DNA from: Saccharicrinis sp963667815
Lineage (GTDB): Bacteria; Bacteroidota; Bacteroidia; Bacteroidales; Marinilabiliaceae
Assembly: GCA_963667815.1 (NCBI GenBank)
Contig: OY764021.1
DNA length: 64,000 bases
Reading direction: 5' to 3' (one strand)
The stretch's first letter is position 1. Every line of letters starts with the position of its first letter. The position numbers and the translations under genes were made by a program. Below, in pieces: positions 43,730 to 52,254 of this stretch. The notes beneath the pieces were generated by a model, which saw only the letters and a list, made by a program, of their open reading frames with translations, was not told the DNA's origin and made no database searches.

Positions 43730-44197
43730 ATGGCTAAAAAATTAACAAAGAAACAACTAAGAGAGAAGCAGGCTGTTGAAGATAAGAAGTTTAAAAAAAT
43801 TCTTAGGAATGGAGCTTTACTATCTCTCTTTGCACTCATTCTTATAAATGTATTTTATACCCATTGGTGTGATACGAAATACTTTATCAGGAAGCATACT
43901 CTTTATGGTAAGAAAATAATGCCGGAACTAGTATGCGAGGCAGAAAACTTATTGAAGTATCATGAATCATATGGAGTAAATATTGATGATAATACATTCT
44001 ACATCTGTAGTTCAAAATGTAAACATTATATCGTTGAACATTACGAACAATTCGCCTTCACGATAGATGCCCAATCAGGAGATTCAATATGCAAGGCAGA
44101 AGCAATTTTAGGTCTTAAAAAGAAAGGGAGCAACTTAATTGTTTACTTTAAAAATGAAGAGACATTTGAAAAATATTATAATAAGAAAGTTAGATAG
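43730..44197 (+). CDS. Membrane-anchored protein with a TRASH-like metal motif
   Basis: The 155-residue protein has a Lys-rich N-terminus, one membrane helix (about 30-46, LLSLFALILINVFY) and an outer domain. The segment NTFYICSSKCKHYIVEHYEQF resembles the TRASH/YHS zinc-knuckle motif (FCSxxCxxxF) used to bind metals. It starts 14 bases after the preceding gene and ends 16 bases before the Fur-family gene. Confidence 0.6.
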   Translation: MAKKLTKKQLREKQAVEDKKFKKILRNGALLSLFALILINVFYTHWCDTKYFIRKHTLYGKKIMPELVCEAENLLKYHESYGVNIDDNTFYICSSKCKHYIVEHYEQFAFTIDAQSGDSICKAEAILGLKKKGSNLIVYFKNEETFEKYYNKKVR

Positions 44198-44212
44198 AGT
44201 AAATTTGAACAA

Positions 44213-44623
44213 ATGAAAGGCGAAATAGACAAAAAACTAAAGCAAAGAAATATCAAACCAACAGCCATGCGTGAGTTGGTTTATGAAGTATTGGACAAAA
44301 ACAAAAAGGCACTTAGTCTTTATGAGATTGAACAGCAATTTGACAATGTTGAACGTTCTACTATATTTCGCACCCTCAAAACATTTCAGGATAATTTCCT
44401 AATTCATAGTATTGACGATGGTACAGGCGCAGTTAAATACGCACTATGTGATGAAGGTTGTACTTGTGACCCAGATGATTTACACGTTCATTATTTGTGT
44501 AATAAATGTGGGCAAACTCATTGTTTGCGTGATATGCCAGTACCTAAAATGGAATTACCCCAAGACTTTTCTTTTGAGAGTGCCAATTTTGTCGTTAAAG
44601 GCATTTGCTCCAATTGTAAGTGA
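44213..44623 (+). CDS. Fur-family transcriptional repressor
   Basis: The 136-residue protein has the winged-helix N-terminus of the Fur family (MRELVYEVL...YEIEQQF...ERSTIFRTLKTFQ). The metal-binding half has HVHYLCNKCGQTHC and a final CSNC, giving a structural Cys4 zinc site. It may be a Zur-like regulator, but the metal cannot be told from sequence. Two 7-1-7 boxes, before 36358 and before the TonB receptor directly downstream, are probable targets. Confidence 0.88.
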   Translation: MKGEIDKKLKQRNIKPTAMRELVYEVLDKNKKALSLYEIEQQFDNVERSTIFRTLKTFQDNFLIHSIDDGTGAVKYALCDEGCTCDPDDLHVHYLCNKCGQTHCLRDMPVPKMELPQDFSFESANFVVKGICSNCK

Positions 44624-44629
44624 CACCTT

Positions 44630-44665
44630 TGCAATACTGTTGCATGTATTTCTGCCGTAGATTTG
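44630..44665 (+). promoter_or_regulatory. Fur-type box and -7 element before the TonB receptor
   Basis: TGCAATA-C-TGTTGCA (44630-44644) is the same 7-1-7 dyad as at 36295 with small changes. TAGATTTG (44658-44665) follows after 13 bases. Repressor binding here would cover the expected -33 region. Confidence 0.72.
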
Positions 44666-44691
44666 CAGTATATAATTGTAAATCTATCATT

Positions 44692-46863
44692 ATGAAAAAT
44701 ATATTATCAGTATTACTACTTCTGTTTTCAGCAGGAACATTATTTAGTCAAAACAATGTAAGTTTTGAAGTAAAAGAAGAATCAGGAGATTTTTTAATCG
44801 GAGCAAGTGTTGTAATTGAGGGAACAACCAATGGTACTATTACAAATACCAAAGGAATTGCCAAGTTTGATAATTTACCGGATGGGGAATATGAATTTGT
44901 AATATCATTTATAGGTTATGAAGAGCAAGAGGTGGAATTAAGCTTTCCTGAAAGCAATAACAAAACCATTGATATAGAATTGGAAGAAGGCGAAGAACTG
45001 GAGGAAGTTGTGATAACAGCAACAAGGTCTTCACGAACAATCGATGACATTCCAACACGTATCGAAGCTATTACAGGTGAAGAGCTAGGTGAAAAGGCTG
45101 CCATGAACTCATCCAATATTGGAATGCTTCTGAGAGAGACAACTGGGGTACAAATGCAACAGACTTCGCTAAGTTCAGGTAATATGAGTATTCGCATTCA
45201 AGGTTTAGATGGTAGATATACTCAAATTCTTAAAGATGGAATGCCTCTTTATGGTGGTTTTGCAGGCGGACTATCTATTATGCAAATCCCCCCACTTGAT
45301 TTAAAACAAGTCGAACTGATTAAAGGAAGCAACTCTACATTATACGGTGGTGGTGCTATAGCGGGTTTAGTAAACCTTGTTACCATCAAGCCTGTTGATG
45401 AGCCAAAACTTGACATCATGTTAAATCAAACAAGTGCTTTGGGAACGACAGGGAATATATTCTATGCTCAGAAATATGGTAAGGTAGGTCTTACGATATA
45501 TGGTTCGGCAAATAACCAAGTTGCTTATGACCCCGACAATGATGGTTTCTCTAATATGCCCAAAGCACAAACATTTAGTCTAAATCCAAAACTATATTAT
45601 TACTTCAATCCAAATTCTGAGCTTAGTTTAGGTTTGCTATCTACTGTAGATTCAAGAATTGGCGGAGATATGGAGGTAATAAAAGGAAACACAAGTACAG
45701 AGCATATTTTCTCCGAAGAAAACAAATCAGAGCGCTATGCAACACAACTGAATTTCCAGAATTCAAGTGACAATAGGACAATAATTTTTAAGAACAGCAT
45801 TTCCTATTTTGACAGAAACCTTACAATCCCAGATTATCGCTTTGATGGTAACCAGATTTCAAGTTTTACCGAAGCATTGTATAATTTGCATAAAAACGAA
45901 AAATCGGAATGGCAATTTGGAGCAAACCATTACCTGGAACAATTTACAGAAGTCAATACTGATTCACTGCCAGTAAGAGATTACACACACAATACCATCG
46001 GTGGTTTCATTCAAAACACTACCGATTTTAACGAGAAATTAATTTTAGAAACAGGATTAAGAACCGACTACAATACTGATTATGGTACTTTTGTACTACC
46101 TCGTTTTTCATTGTTATTTAAAGCCAATAATAAGCTTAGCTCACGCATAGGTGGTGCAATGGGTTATAAGCTACCAACTATTTTTACCGAAGATGCAGAA
46201 AAGCTTTATTACAGAGGCATTCAGCCATTATCAACCGAGCAGGTAGATGCCGAAACTTCTATTGGGGGTAATTTCGACATTAACTACAAAACGGCTATAG
46301 GCGATGAAATGACTTTCTCCATTAATCAACTATTTTTTCTTACGCAGCTTAAAAACGCATTGGTATTAAGAGAAGATGAAGCAACAAATCTTGCTTATTA
46401 TGAAAGTGCTGACGGCAATATATTAAGTTCTGGTTTTGAAACCAATATCAAGCTAACATACGATGAATTCAAACTTTACTTAAACTATGCTTTAGTAAAT
46501 GCAGAATTACAGTATGATAATATCAATAATCAAAAGCCATTAACACCAAAACATAATGCTGGGTTTGTTCTGTTTTATGAGATTGAAGAAAAATGGTCGG
46601 CAGGGTATGAAGTATATTACACCGGAGAACAGTACGATAATTTATACAATAGAAAAACAGACTTTTGGACTATGGGTGTAATGCTTATGCGTCATTGGGA
46701 ACGTCTTTCTGTATTTGTGAATTTCGAGAACTTTACAAATGTTCTGCAAACCGATTTTGAACCTCTGGTATTACCACCAGCAAACAATCCTACATTTCCT
46801 GATATTTGGGCTCCAACTGATGGCTTTGTATTTAATTGTGGTATAAAACTTAGATTACTATAA
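44692..46863 (+). CDS. TonB-dependent receptor
   Basis: The start at 44692 gives a normal signal peptide (MKNILSVLLLLFSAGTLFSQ); the frame extends upstream to 44620 without a signal. An N-terminal CarboxypepD_reg-like domain (about 25-100) leads into the plug (VVITATRSSRTIDDIP, residues about 107-220). The C-terminal beta-barrel follows, ending in an aromatic-rich strand and CGIKLRLL. Such 720-residue receptors import metal chelates, vitamins or siderophores. The Fur-type box in its promoter suggests uptake of the metal sensed by the adjacent regulator. Confidence 0.9.
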   Translation: MKNILSVLLLLFSAGTLFSQNNVSFEVKEESGDFLIGASVVIEGTTNGTITNTKGIAKFDNLPDGEYEFVISFIGYEEQEVELSFPESNNKTIDIELEEGEELEEVVITATRSSRTIDDIPTRIEAITGEELGEKAAMNSSNIGMLLRETTGVQMQQTSLSSGNMSIRIQGLDGRYTQILKDGMPLYGGFAGGLSIMQIPPLDLKQVELIKGSNSTLYGGGAIAGLVNLVTIKPVDEPKLDIMLNQTSALGTTGNIFYAQKYGKVGLTIYGSANNQVAYDPDNDGFSNMPKAQTFSLNPKLYYYFNPNSELSLGLLSTVDSRIGGDMEVIKGNTSTEHIFSEENKSERYATQLNFQNSSDNRTIIFKNSISYFDRNLTIPDYRFDGNQISSFTEALYNLHKNEKSEWQFGANHYLEQFTEVNTDSLPVRDYTHNTIGGFIQNTTDFNEKLILETGLRTDYNTDYGTFVLPRFSLLFKANNKLSSRIGGAMGYKLPTIFTEDAEKLYYRGIQPLSTEQVDAETSIGGNFDINYKTAIGDEMTFSINQLFFLTQLKNALVLREDEATNLAYYESADGNILSSGFETNIKLTYDEFKLYLNYALVNAELQYDNINNQKPLTPKHNAGFVLFYEIEEKWSAGYEVYYTGEQYDNLYNRKTDFWTMGVMLMRHWERLSVFVNFENFTNVLQTDFEPLVLPPANNPTFPDIWAPTDGFVFNCGIKLRLL

Positions 46864-46963
46864 GTTAAAATACAAGCTGTCGAAAACAAATCGCTAGGTG
46901 AAATAGCCTCTGAAATCACAAGGAAATTAGAACAAGTTGTCGAAAACGTTTAAATCATCAATT

Positions 46964-47425
46964 ATGAAAAACTTAAAAATCATCTCATTGCTATTAATGG
47001 CATTCACTGTTCAATCATTAATTGCCCAAGAACAGGAATCATTCTATTTTTCAAAAACTGTAGATGGAACATTTGAAGAAGTAACAAACAAGACAAAAGC
47101 ATTGTTAAAAGAACAGGGTTTTGGCGTTATCACTGAAATTGATATGGATGCTAAACTAAAAGAAAAACTTCCTGATATTGATATGAAACCCTATAAGATA
47201 TTAGGGGTTTGTAATCCTTCATTTGCGCATAAGACATTGCAGATTGAAGAAAATATTGGTATTTTTCTTCCATGTAAAGCCATTGTAAAAGATATAGGTA
47301 ATGGCAAAATTGAAGTAGTAATTGTTAATCCGGCTGCATTAATGGGTATGCTGAATAAACCAGAACTTGTAACCATTGCAAATGAAGTTTCTGAGAAATT
47401 TCAGAATGCACTTAAAAAATTATAG
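46964..47425 (+). CDS. Secreted DUF302 protein
   Basis: From the ATG at 46964 the protein has a signal peptide (about residues 1-20) and a DUF302 domain: FYFSKTVDGTFEEVTNKTKALLKEQGFGVITEIDM, then YKILGVCNPSFAHKTLQIEENIGIFLPCKAIV. DUF302 proteins are small periplasmic or cytoplasmic proteins of unknown function, common in metal and sulfur gene clusters. The gene begins the cluster with an ICMT-type enzyme and two cation facilitators. Confidence 0.85.
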   Translation: MKNLKIISLLLMAFTVQSLIAQEQESFYFSKTVDGTFEEVTNKTKALLKEQGFGVITEIDMDAKLKEKLPDIDMKPYKILGVCNPSFAHKTLQIEENIGIFLPCKAIVKDIGNGKIEVVIVNPAALMGMLNKPELVTIANEVSEKFQNALKKL

Positions 47426-47431
47426 GAGCTT

Positions 47432-48019
47432 ATGTACTTGTTTATTTTTTACTGTATTTTTCTAGTAGCACTTTTCATAGTGCCAAGCTATTTAACTTAC
47501 AAACGAACAGGGATAAAACCTTTCAAATTTAGTACGGAAGAAACAGCTATAAACTATGTTGGTAAGGCATACAAAATTATTTCGGCAACGGCATTTGTCA
47601 CTATATTAATCAATGCTTATTTTCCAAAAATGATGCTGTATTTTGTACCTATAGAATATTTGCAAAATGACATTTTAACGTGGATTGGGTTTGGGTTAGT
47701 ACATCTCGCATTTCTTATCATATTTATTGCACAGCGCAATATGGCAAACGAATGGCGCATTGGAATTGATAATGAGAATAAAGTTAATCTGATTACAAAA
47801 GGAATGTTTGGTATTTCTCGCAACCCAATATTTCTTGGAGTAATTATTGTTTTCCTTGGGTTATTTTTTATCATTCCTAACCTTATCACAGCAATTATTC
47901 TTGTTGCTGGAGTAATCGTAATTCAGGTACAGGTTAGGTTGGAAGAAGAGTTTCTTTTGAATCAACTTGGTAATGAATACAAAGAATATATGACCAAGGT
48001 TAAAAGATGGATACTTTAA
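47432..48019 (+). CDS. Isoprenylcysteine carboxyl methyltransferase-family membrane protein
   Basis: The 195-residue protein has about five membrane helices. The C-terminal block SRNPIFLGVIIVFLGLF and then RLEEEFLLNQLGNEYKEYMTKVKRWI is the cofactor-binding signature of the ICMT/PEMT family. Bacterial members are often found beside metal efflux genes, where their substrates are unknown. The gene starts six bases after the DUF302 gene and is followed 11 bases later by czcD. Confidence 0.85.
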   Translation: MYLFIFYCIFLVALFIVPSYLTYKRTGIKPFKFSTEETAINYVGKAYKIISATAFVTILINAYFPKMMLYFVPIEYLQNDILTWIGFGLVHLAFLIIFIAQRNMANEWRIGIDNENKVNLITKGMFGISRNPIFLGVIIVFLGLFFIIPNLITAIILVAGVIVIQVQVRLEEEFLLNQLGNEYKEYMTKVKRWIL

Positions 48020-48030
48020 TTAACTAATTT

Positions 48031-48924
48031 ATGGCACATAATCACAGTCACGGACATAATCATTCACATACGAATAACTATAACAAAGCATTTGCAATAG
48101 GTATAGGTTTGAATATAGTATTTGTTGTTGTCGAAGTGTTTTATGGTTTAATAGCTAATTCTTCCGCCTTACTTGCAGATGCTGGACATAATGCAAGTGA
48201 TGTACTTGGTTTGGTGTTTGCCTGGTTTGCTGTTTGGATGTCAACTAAAAAACCAACCAACCGTTTTACCTATGGATTTAAGAAAACAACAATTCTAATT
48301 TCCGTATTAAATGCCTTTCTTCTATTTGGTGCAGTGATTGCTATTGGGTGGGATGCCGTTGGAAAATTTAAGAATCCTGAACCTGTTGCAGGGACACAGG
48401 TAATGATAGTTGCAGGAATAGGTGTTTTTATTAATACCATCACCGCTCTAATGTTTTTAAAAGGACAAAAAGATGACTTGAACATTAAAGGGGCATTCTT
48501 GCACATGGCAGCCGATGCTGGTGTATCTTTAGGTGTTGTGATATCTGGTTTGTTGATTGTGAAAACGGGATTACAATGGATTGACCCTGTAATGAGTTTT
48601 ATAATCATACTTGTAATATTATGGGGAACATGGAAGCTCTTTACAGAATCAATAAGGCTTGCTTTAGATGCAGTTCCAAGCAATATCAAATTTGAGAAAG
48701 TAAAATCTGCAATTATTGAAACAACCGAAGTAATTGATTTGCATGATTTACACATTTGGGCAATGAGTACAAATGAAAACGCCTTATCTGTTCATGTGTT
48801 AACATCAACTCAAGATACCGATAAATTAATTAGTGATTTGCAAAGCAAATTAGCAAAGCAGTTCAATATTAAGCATGTTACTGTACAGCTCGAAAAAGAA
48901 AGCTTAAATTGCACGAAATGTTAA
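48031..48924 (+). CDS. czcD: Cation diffusion facilitator (CzcD/ZitB type)
   Basis: The 297-residue protein begins with a His-rich tail (MAHNHSHGHNHSHTNN), followed by six membrane helices. The metal site is formed by ADAGHNASD (TM2) and HMAADAGVSL (TM5). The cytoplasmic C-terminal domain (VPSNIKFEKV...LHDLHIWAMS) is complete. This set is typical of Zn2+/H+ antiporters of the CDF family, which export zinc and related cations from the cytoplasm. Confidence 0.92.
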   Translation: MAHNHSHGHNHSHTNNYNKAFAIGIGLNIVFVVVEVFYGLIANSSALLADAGHNASDVLGLVFAWFAVWMSTKKPTNRFTYGFKKTTILISVLNAFLLFGAVIAIGWDAVGKFKNPEPVAGTQVMIVAGIGVFINTITALMFLKGQKDDLNIKGAFLHMAADAGVSLGVVISGLLIVKTGLQWIDPVMSFIIILVILWGTWKLFTESIRLALDAVPSNIKFEKVKSAIIETTEVIDLHDLHIWAMSTNENALSVHVLTSTQDTDKLISDLQSKLAKQFNIKHVTVQLEKESLNCTKC

Positions 48925-49715
48925 AATCAGAATATCACATATCTAAAATGGACTGTCCCTCCGAAGAAAATATGATTCGGATGAAATTGGATGGTATAAA
49001 TGTTATTAAAAAACTCGAATTCGATATTGAAAACCGTAATCTTACTGTCTTTCATGCCAAAGCGGATGAAGAAATTCTAAAACGGTTGGAATCGTTAAAT
49101 TTTGGAGCAAAGTTATCTGGCACCGAAAATATTGATGAAAGTGAGGTTGTTTTGGAAAGTTCAGAAGTCCAGTCAAAACTCCTTTGGTCGGTATTGATTA
49201 TAAACTTTGGCTTTTTCATTATTGAAATGACAACAGGTCTTATCTCAAAATCAATGGGGTTAGTTGCTGATTCACTTGATATGTTAGCTGATTCTTTTGT
49301 GTATGGATTAAGTCTTTGGGCAGTAGGTTCAACAGTTTTAAGGAAGAAGAAAGTAGCCCGATTAAGTGGTTACTTTCAACTATCATTAGCCCTTTTAGGG
49401 ATTATTGAAGTAACCAGACGGTTTATTGGCTCAGAAGCTATGCCTGATTTCAGAATAATGATTGGCGTTTCAATCCTTGCATTAATAGCAAATGCAGCCT
49501 GTTTATATATTCTACAGAAATCAAAAAGCAAAGAAGCTCACATGAAGGCAAGTATGATTTTCACGTCAAACGATATAATAATAAACGGTGGTGTTATTCT
49601 TGCGGGAGTATTGGTGTTGCTAACTCAGTCGAAATATCCTGATTTGATAATTGGTTCAATTGTTTTCTTGATTGTTGTTAGAGGAGCATTTAGGATACTA
49701 AAACTTGGGAATTGA
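48918..49715 (+). CDS. CDF-like membrane protein with N-terminal HMA-like domain
   Basis: Starting at the ATG at 48918, which overlaps the czcD stop by seven bases, the 265-residue protein has an N-terminal HMA-type fold (residues 5-65). Its loop MDCPSEE keeps one Cys of the usual CxxC. Five or six helices of CDF type follow. The HxxxD metal motif is altered to DSLDMLADS, and TM5 has FTSNDIIINGG. It lacks the C-terminal cytoplasmic domain. It is probably a variant transporter or a regulator of CzcD activity, translationally coupled to it. Confidence 0.75.
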   Translation: MLKSEYHISKMDCPSEENMIRMKLDGINVIKKLEFDIENRNLTVFHAKADEEILKRLESLNFGAKLSGTENIDESEVVLESSEVQSKLLWSVLIINFGFFIIEMTTGLISKSMGLVADSLDMLADSFVYGLSLWAVGSTVLRKKKVARLSGYFQLSLALLGIIEVTRRFIGSEAMPDFRIMIGVSILALIANAACLYILQKSKSKEAHMKASMIFTSNDIIINGGVILAGVLVLLTQSKYPDLIIGSIVFLIVVRGAFRILKLGN

Positions 49716-49752
49716 TAAAAATATAAATCAGTCTTAATTGTACCTTTACAAA

Positions 49753-50325
49753 ATGAATTCAACAACTCTACATATAAGAAACATGGTCTGTAACCGCTGC
49801 ATTAAAGTGGTTCAGGATGAGTTTACAAAGTTGAATTTGGATATACAGGATATTGAACTTGGTAAAGTCGATGTTTCCTCACAGCTATCTGATGAGAAAA
49901 TTGAAGAAGTAAGAACAGTCCTTGACCATAACGGTTTTGAGTTAATTGATGATAAGAAAAGTAAATTGATTGACCGTATTAGAACAATCATAATTGAAAA
50001 AATCCATTATTCTGAATCAGGCTTTGAATCAATAAATACTTCTGAATATCTTGCCAAAGAATTAGGACACGACTATTCATACTTAAGCAATTTGTTTTCA
50101 TCGGTAGAAGGTATTACCATTGAAAAATATATCATCAACCAGAAAATTGAGAAAGTAAAAGAGCTTTTGGTCTATGATGAACTTTCCTTAAATGAGATTT
50201 CATATCAACTAGGTTACAGTAGTGTTCAGCACTTATCTAATCAGTTTAAAAAGATTACAGGACTAACTCCTTCTCACTTCAAGAAGCTAAAAGAGAATAA
50301 GCGAAAACCACTTGACAAAGTGTAA
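49753..50325 (+). CDS. AraC-type regulator with N-terminal HMA metal-binding domain
   Basis: The 190-residue protein (ATG at 49753) starts with a HMA-like fold, MVCNRC at residues 11-16 giving the Cys13/Cys16 pair. A linker helix and a standard AraC DNA-binding domain follow (about 90-185, LAKELGHDYSYLSNLFSSVEGITIEKYI, then ISYQLGYSSVQHLSNQFKKITGLTPSHFKK). It is a one-component metal sensor by architecture. The repeated 19 bp motif upstream of the next two transcription units is its most likely target. Metal specificity is unknown; Cu(I) is favoured by the CxxC type and the downstream Cus genes. Confidence 0.85.
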   Translation: MNSTTLHIRNMVCNRCIKVVQDEFTKLNLDIQDIELGKVDVSSQLSDEKIEEVRTVLDHNGFELIDDKKSKLIDRIRTIIIEKIHYSESGFESINTSEYLAKELGHDYSYLSNLFSSVEGITIEKYIINQKIEKVKELLVYDELSLNEISYQLGYSSVQHLSNQFKKITGLTPSHFKKLKENKRKPLDKV

Positions 50326-50326
50326 T

Positions 50327-50345
50327 CCAAAAATGATATAACTCT
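50327..50345 (+). promoter_or_regulatory. Candidate AraC operator, copy 1
   Basis: CCAAAAATGATATAACTCT occurs here and, identical over 19 bases, at 51686-51704. Both lie 60-90 bases before a start codon, with TTACTTTGTAT at a similar distance downstream, which may be the -7 region. Confidence 0.6.
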
Positions 50346-50414
50346 TTTCCAAAATCGTGTAATATCTATCGGGTAGATACTTCCTTACTTTGTATTATCA
50401 AAAAAATCAGAGCT

Positions 50415-51674
50415 ATGGAAGTACAACAATATATTACCACTTTTCTAAACGATTTTGTTAAGATATTAAGTGAAATGTCTCCCTATCTTCTTTTAGGATT
50501 TTTCTTTGCCGGGTTATTATATGCCTTCATTCCTCAAAAGAAAATCGAACGTTATTTTAATGGTAAACCCTTTAAATCTTCAGTATTAGCGTCCATATTT
50601 GGTATTCCTTTGCCACTTTGTTCATGTGGAGTTATTCCAACGGGTACGGCATTTTATAAAAACGGTGCATCAAAAGGAGGAACTGTTTCTTTTTTAATAT
50701 CCACACCTCAAACAGGTGTAGATTCTATTTTAGCAACATTCTCATTAATGGGACTACCTTTTGCAATTATAAGAGTTTTTGCGGCATTGGTGACAGGAAT
50801 CACAGGAGGATTAATAACAAGTGTCGTAACTAAAAATGAATCAGAAGAAAGAACTTTTCAGGAACAATCGGAAGAACATAAAACGTTCTCTCAAAAGATA
50901 ATTAATGTATTCCGATACGGATTTGTTGATTTTATCCAGGATATATCAAAATGGTTGGTTATTGGTTTGGTATTGGCAGCGATAATATCGGCACTTATTC
51001 CGAATGAGTTTTTTGAATTATTAAATATGCCTCCCATTGTACAAATGCTATTAATTCTTGTGGTTTCAATACCGCTTTATATTTGTGCCACAGGTTCTAT
51101 TCCATTGGCTGCCATACTTATCTTAAAAGGTATTAGTCCGGGAGCTGCATTTGTTTTATTAATGGCTGGCCCGGCTACCAATGCTGCAACAATAACCATG
51201 ATTGGTAAAGTTTTGGGACGGAAAAGCTTGTTTACTTATCTAGCAACTATCATTGCAGGGGCTTTAGGTTTTGGTTTAATCATAGATTATGTCCTTCCTG
51301 TGCAATGGTTTACCGAAATAACCCAACAACACCTTGGACATAATCATGGAGAATATCTTAATTGGTGGCAAATTACGTCAGGTATTATACTAATTGCTCT
51401 TATTATCAATGGCTATATTCAGAAATATCTGAAATCTAAAAACAATACAGTAATCAACTTAAATAATAGTACAATGGAAATTAAAACAATTAAAGTAGAA
51501 GGAATGACTTGTAATCATTGTAAGTCAAACGTTGAATCAAACCTTGAAAAACTGAATTTTGTAAGTAAAGCAAGTGTCAATCTTAGCGACAAAACAGTAA
51601 CAATAGAAGGAGATAATCTTGAAATAGGGAAAGCGATGGAAACGGTAAACTCATTGGGTTACAAGGCTGTTTAG
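50415..51674 (+). CDS. SO_0444-type Cu/Zn permease with C-terminal HMA domain
   Basis: The 419-residue protein has eight or more membrane helices and the conserved block PLPLCSCGVIPTGTAFYKNGASKGG, with its CSC metal motif, typical of SO_0444/UPF0718 permeases related to ArsP. A linker at 325-353 leads to a complete HMA domain (354-419) with the motif GMTCNHC (Cys366 and Cys369). The internal ATG at 354 sits after an Asn-rich linker, so the HMA part might also be translated alone. It probably exports Cu or Zn from the cytoplasm. Confidence 0.85.
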   Translation: MEVQQYITTFLNDFVKILSEMSPYLLLGFFFAGLLYAFIPQKKIERYFNGKPFKSSVLASIFGIPLPLCSCGVIPTGTAFYKNGASKGGTVSFLISTPQTGVDSILATFSLMGLPFAIIRVFAALVTGITGGLITSVVTKNESEERTFQEQSEEHKTFSQKIINVFRYGFVDFIQDISKWLVIGLVLAAIISALIPNEFFELLNMPPIVQMLLILVVSIPLYICATGSIPLAAILILKGISPGAAFVLLMAGPATNAATITMIGKVLGRKSLFTYLATIIAGALGFGLIIDYVLPVQWFTEITQQHLGHNHGEYLNWWQITSGIILIALIINGYIQKYLKSKNNTVINLNNSTMEIKTIKVEGMTCNHCKSNVESNLEKLNFVSKASVNLSDKTVTIEGDNLEIGKAMETVNSLGYKAV

Positions 51675-51685
51675 AGATACTAAAC

Positions 51686-51704
51686 CCAAAAATGATATAA
51701 CTCT
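51686..51704 (+). promoter_or_regulatory. Candidate AraC operator, copy 2
   Basis: Identical 19-base match to 50327-50345, followed by further similarity (TCC, A, TGTAA). It lies 65 bases before the HYC_CC_PP gene. Confidence 0.6.
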
Positions 51705-51768
51705 AATCCATAATTTTGTAAAACATTTAGGATAAAATTGCGTTACTTTGTATAGAGAATAAATAATA

Positions 51769-52146
51769 ATGTTTAGAAGAATAATCCATATCGTCTTATC
51801 GGTTTTCCTAATGGTAGCTACCACAGGGATAACTTTCTCTATGCATTATTGTGGAGGCGATTACGTTTCCACATCCATTAATAAAGAAGCCAAATCATGT
51901 TGTGATGGCACAGGTGGATGTTGTGAAAACAAAACAGTTCATATTGAGGTTGAAGATGATTATGTAAGTCCTGCGCAAATAGACAATACAAAAATTGCAG
52001 AGTTGGACGTACTGTTCCCTATTCTTTTTGCTTTACATTTTGAGCTGTTTCCTATAGAGAGTGAGTCATTTGAAGTTTATACAGATACTTCTCCACCTCC
52101 CACGATTCAAACACGCCTTTCTTTGCTACAAACATATCTTTGTTAG
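51769..52146 (+). CDS. HYC_CC_PP family secreted protein
   Basis: The 125-residue protein has a signal peptide (about 1-25), then the family motifs HYCGG, CCDGTGGCC and SPPPTIQTR in order. This small Bacteroidota family is found next to copper efflux genes and is thought to be periplasmic. The Cys pairs may bind Cu(I). It stands directly before the cusA gene, with an identical upstream motif to the permease gene. Confidence 0.85.
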   Translation: MFRRIIHIVLSVFLMVATTGITFSMHYCGGDYVSTSINKEAKSCCDGTGGCCENKTVHIEVEDDYVSPAQIDNTKIAELDVLFPILFALHFELFPIESESFEVYTDTSPPPTIQTRLSLLQTYLC

Positions 52147-52254
52147 TCATTTAATTAATTGATTTACAATTCACTTTTAAAGTAGAACTGTATTGTTATG
52201 CAATTTATTTGCTGTAACTTTTAATTAATTAAATGTTTATCAAATTCATTAGAT

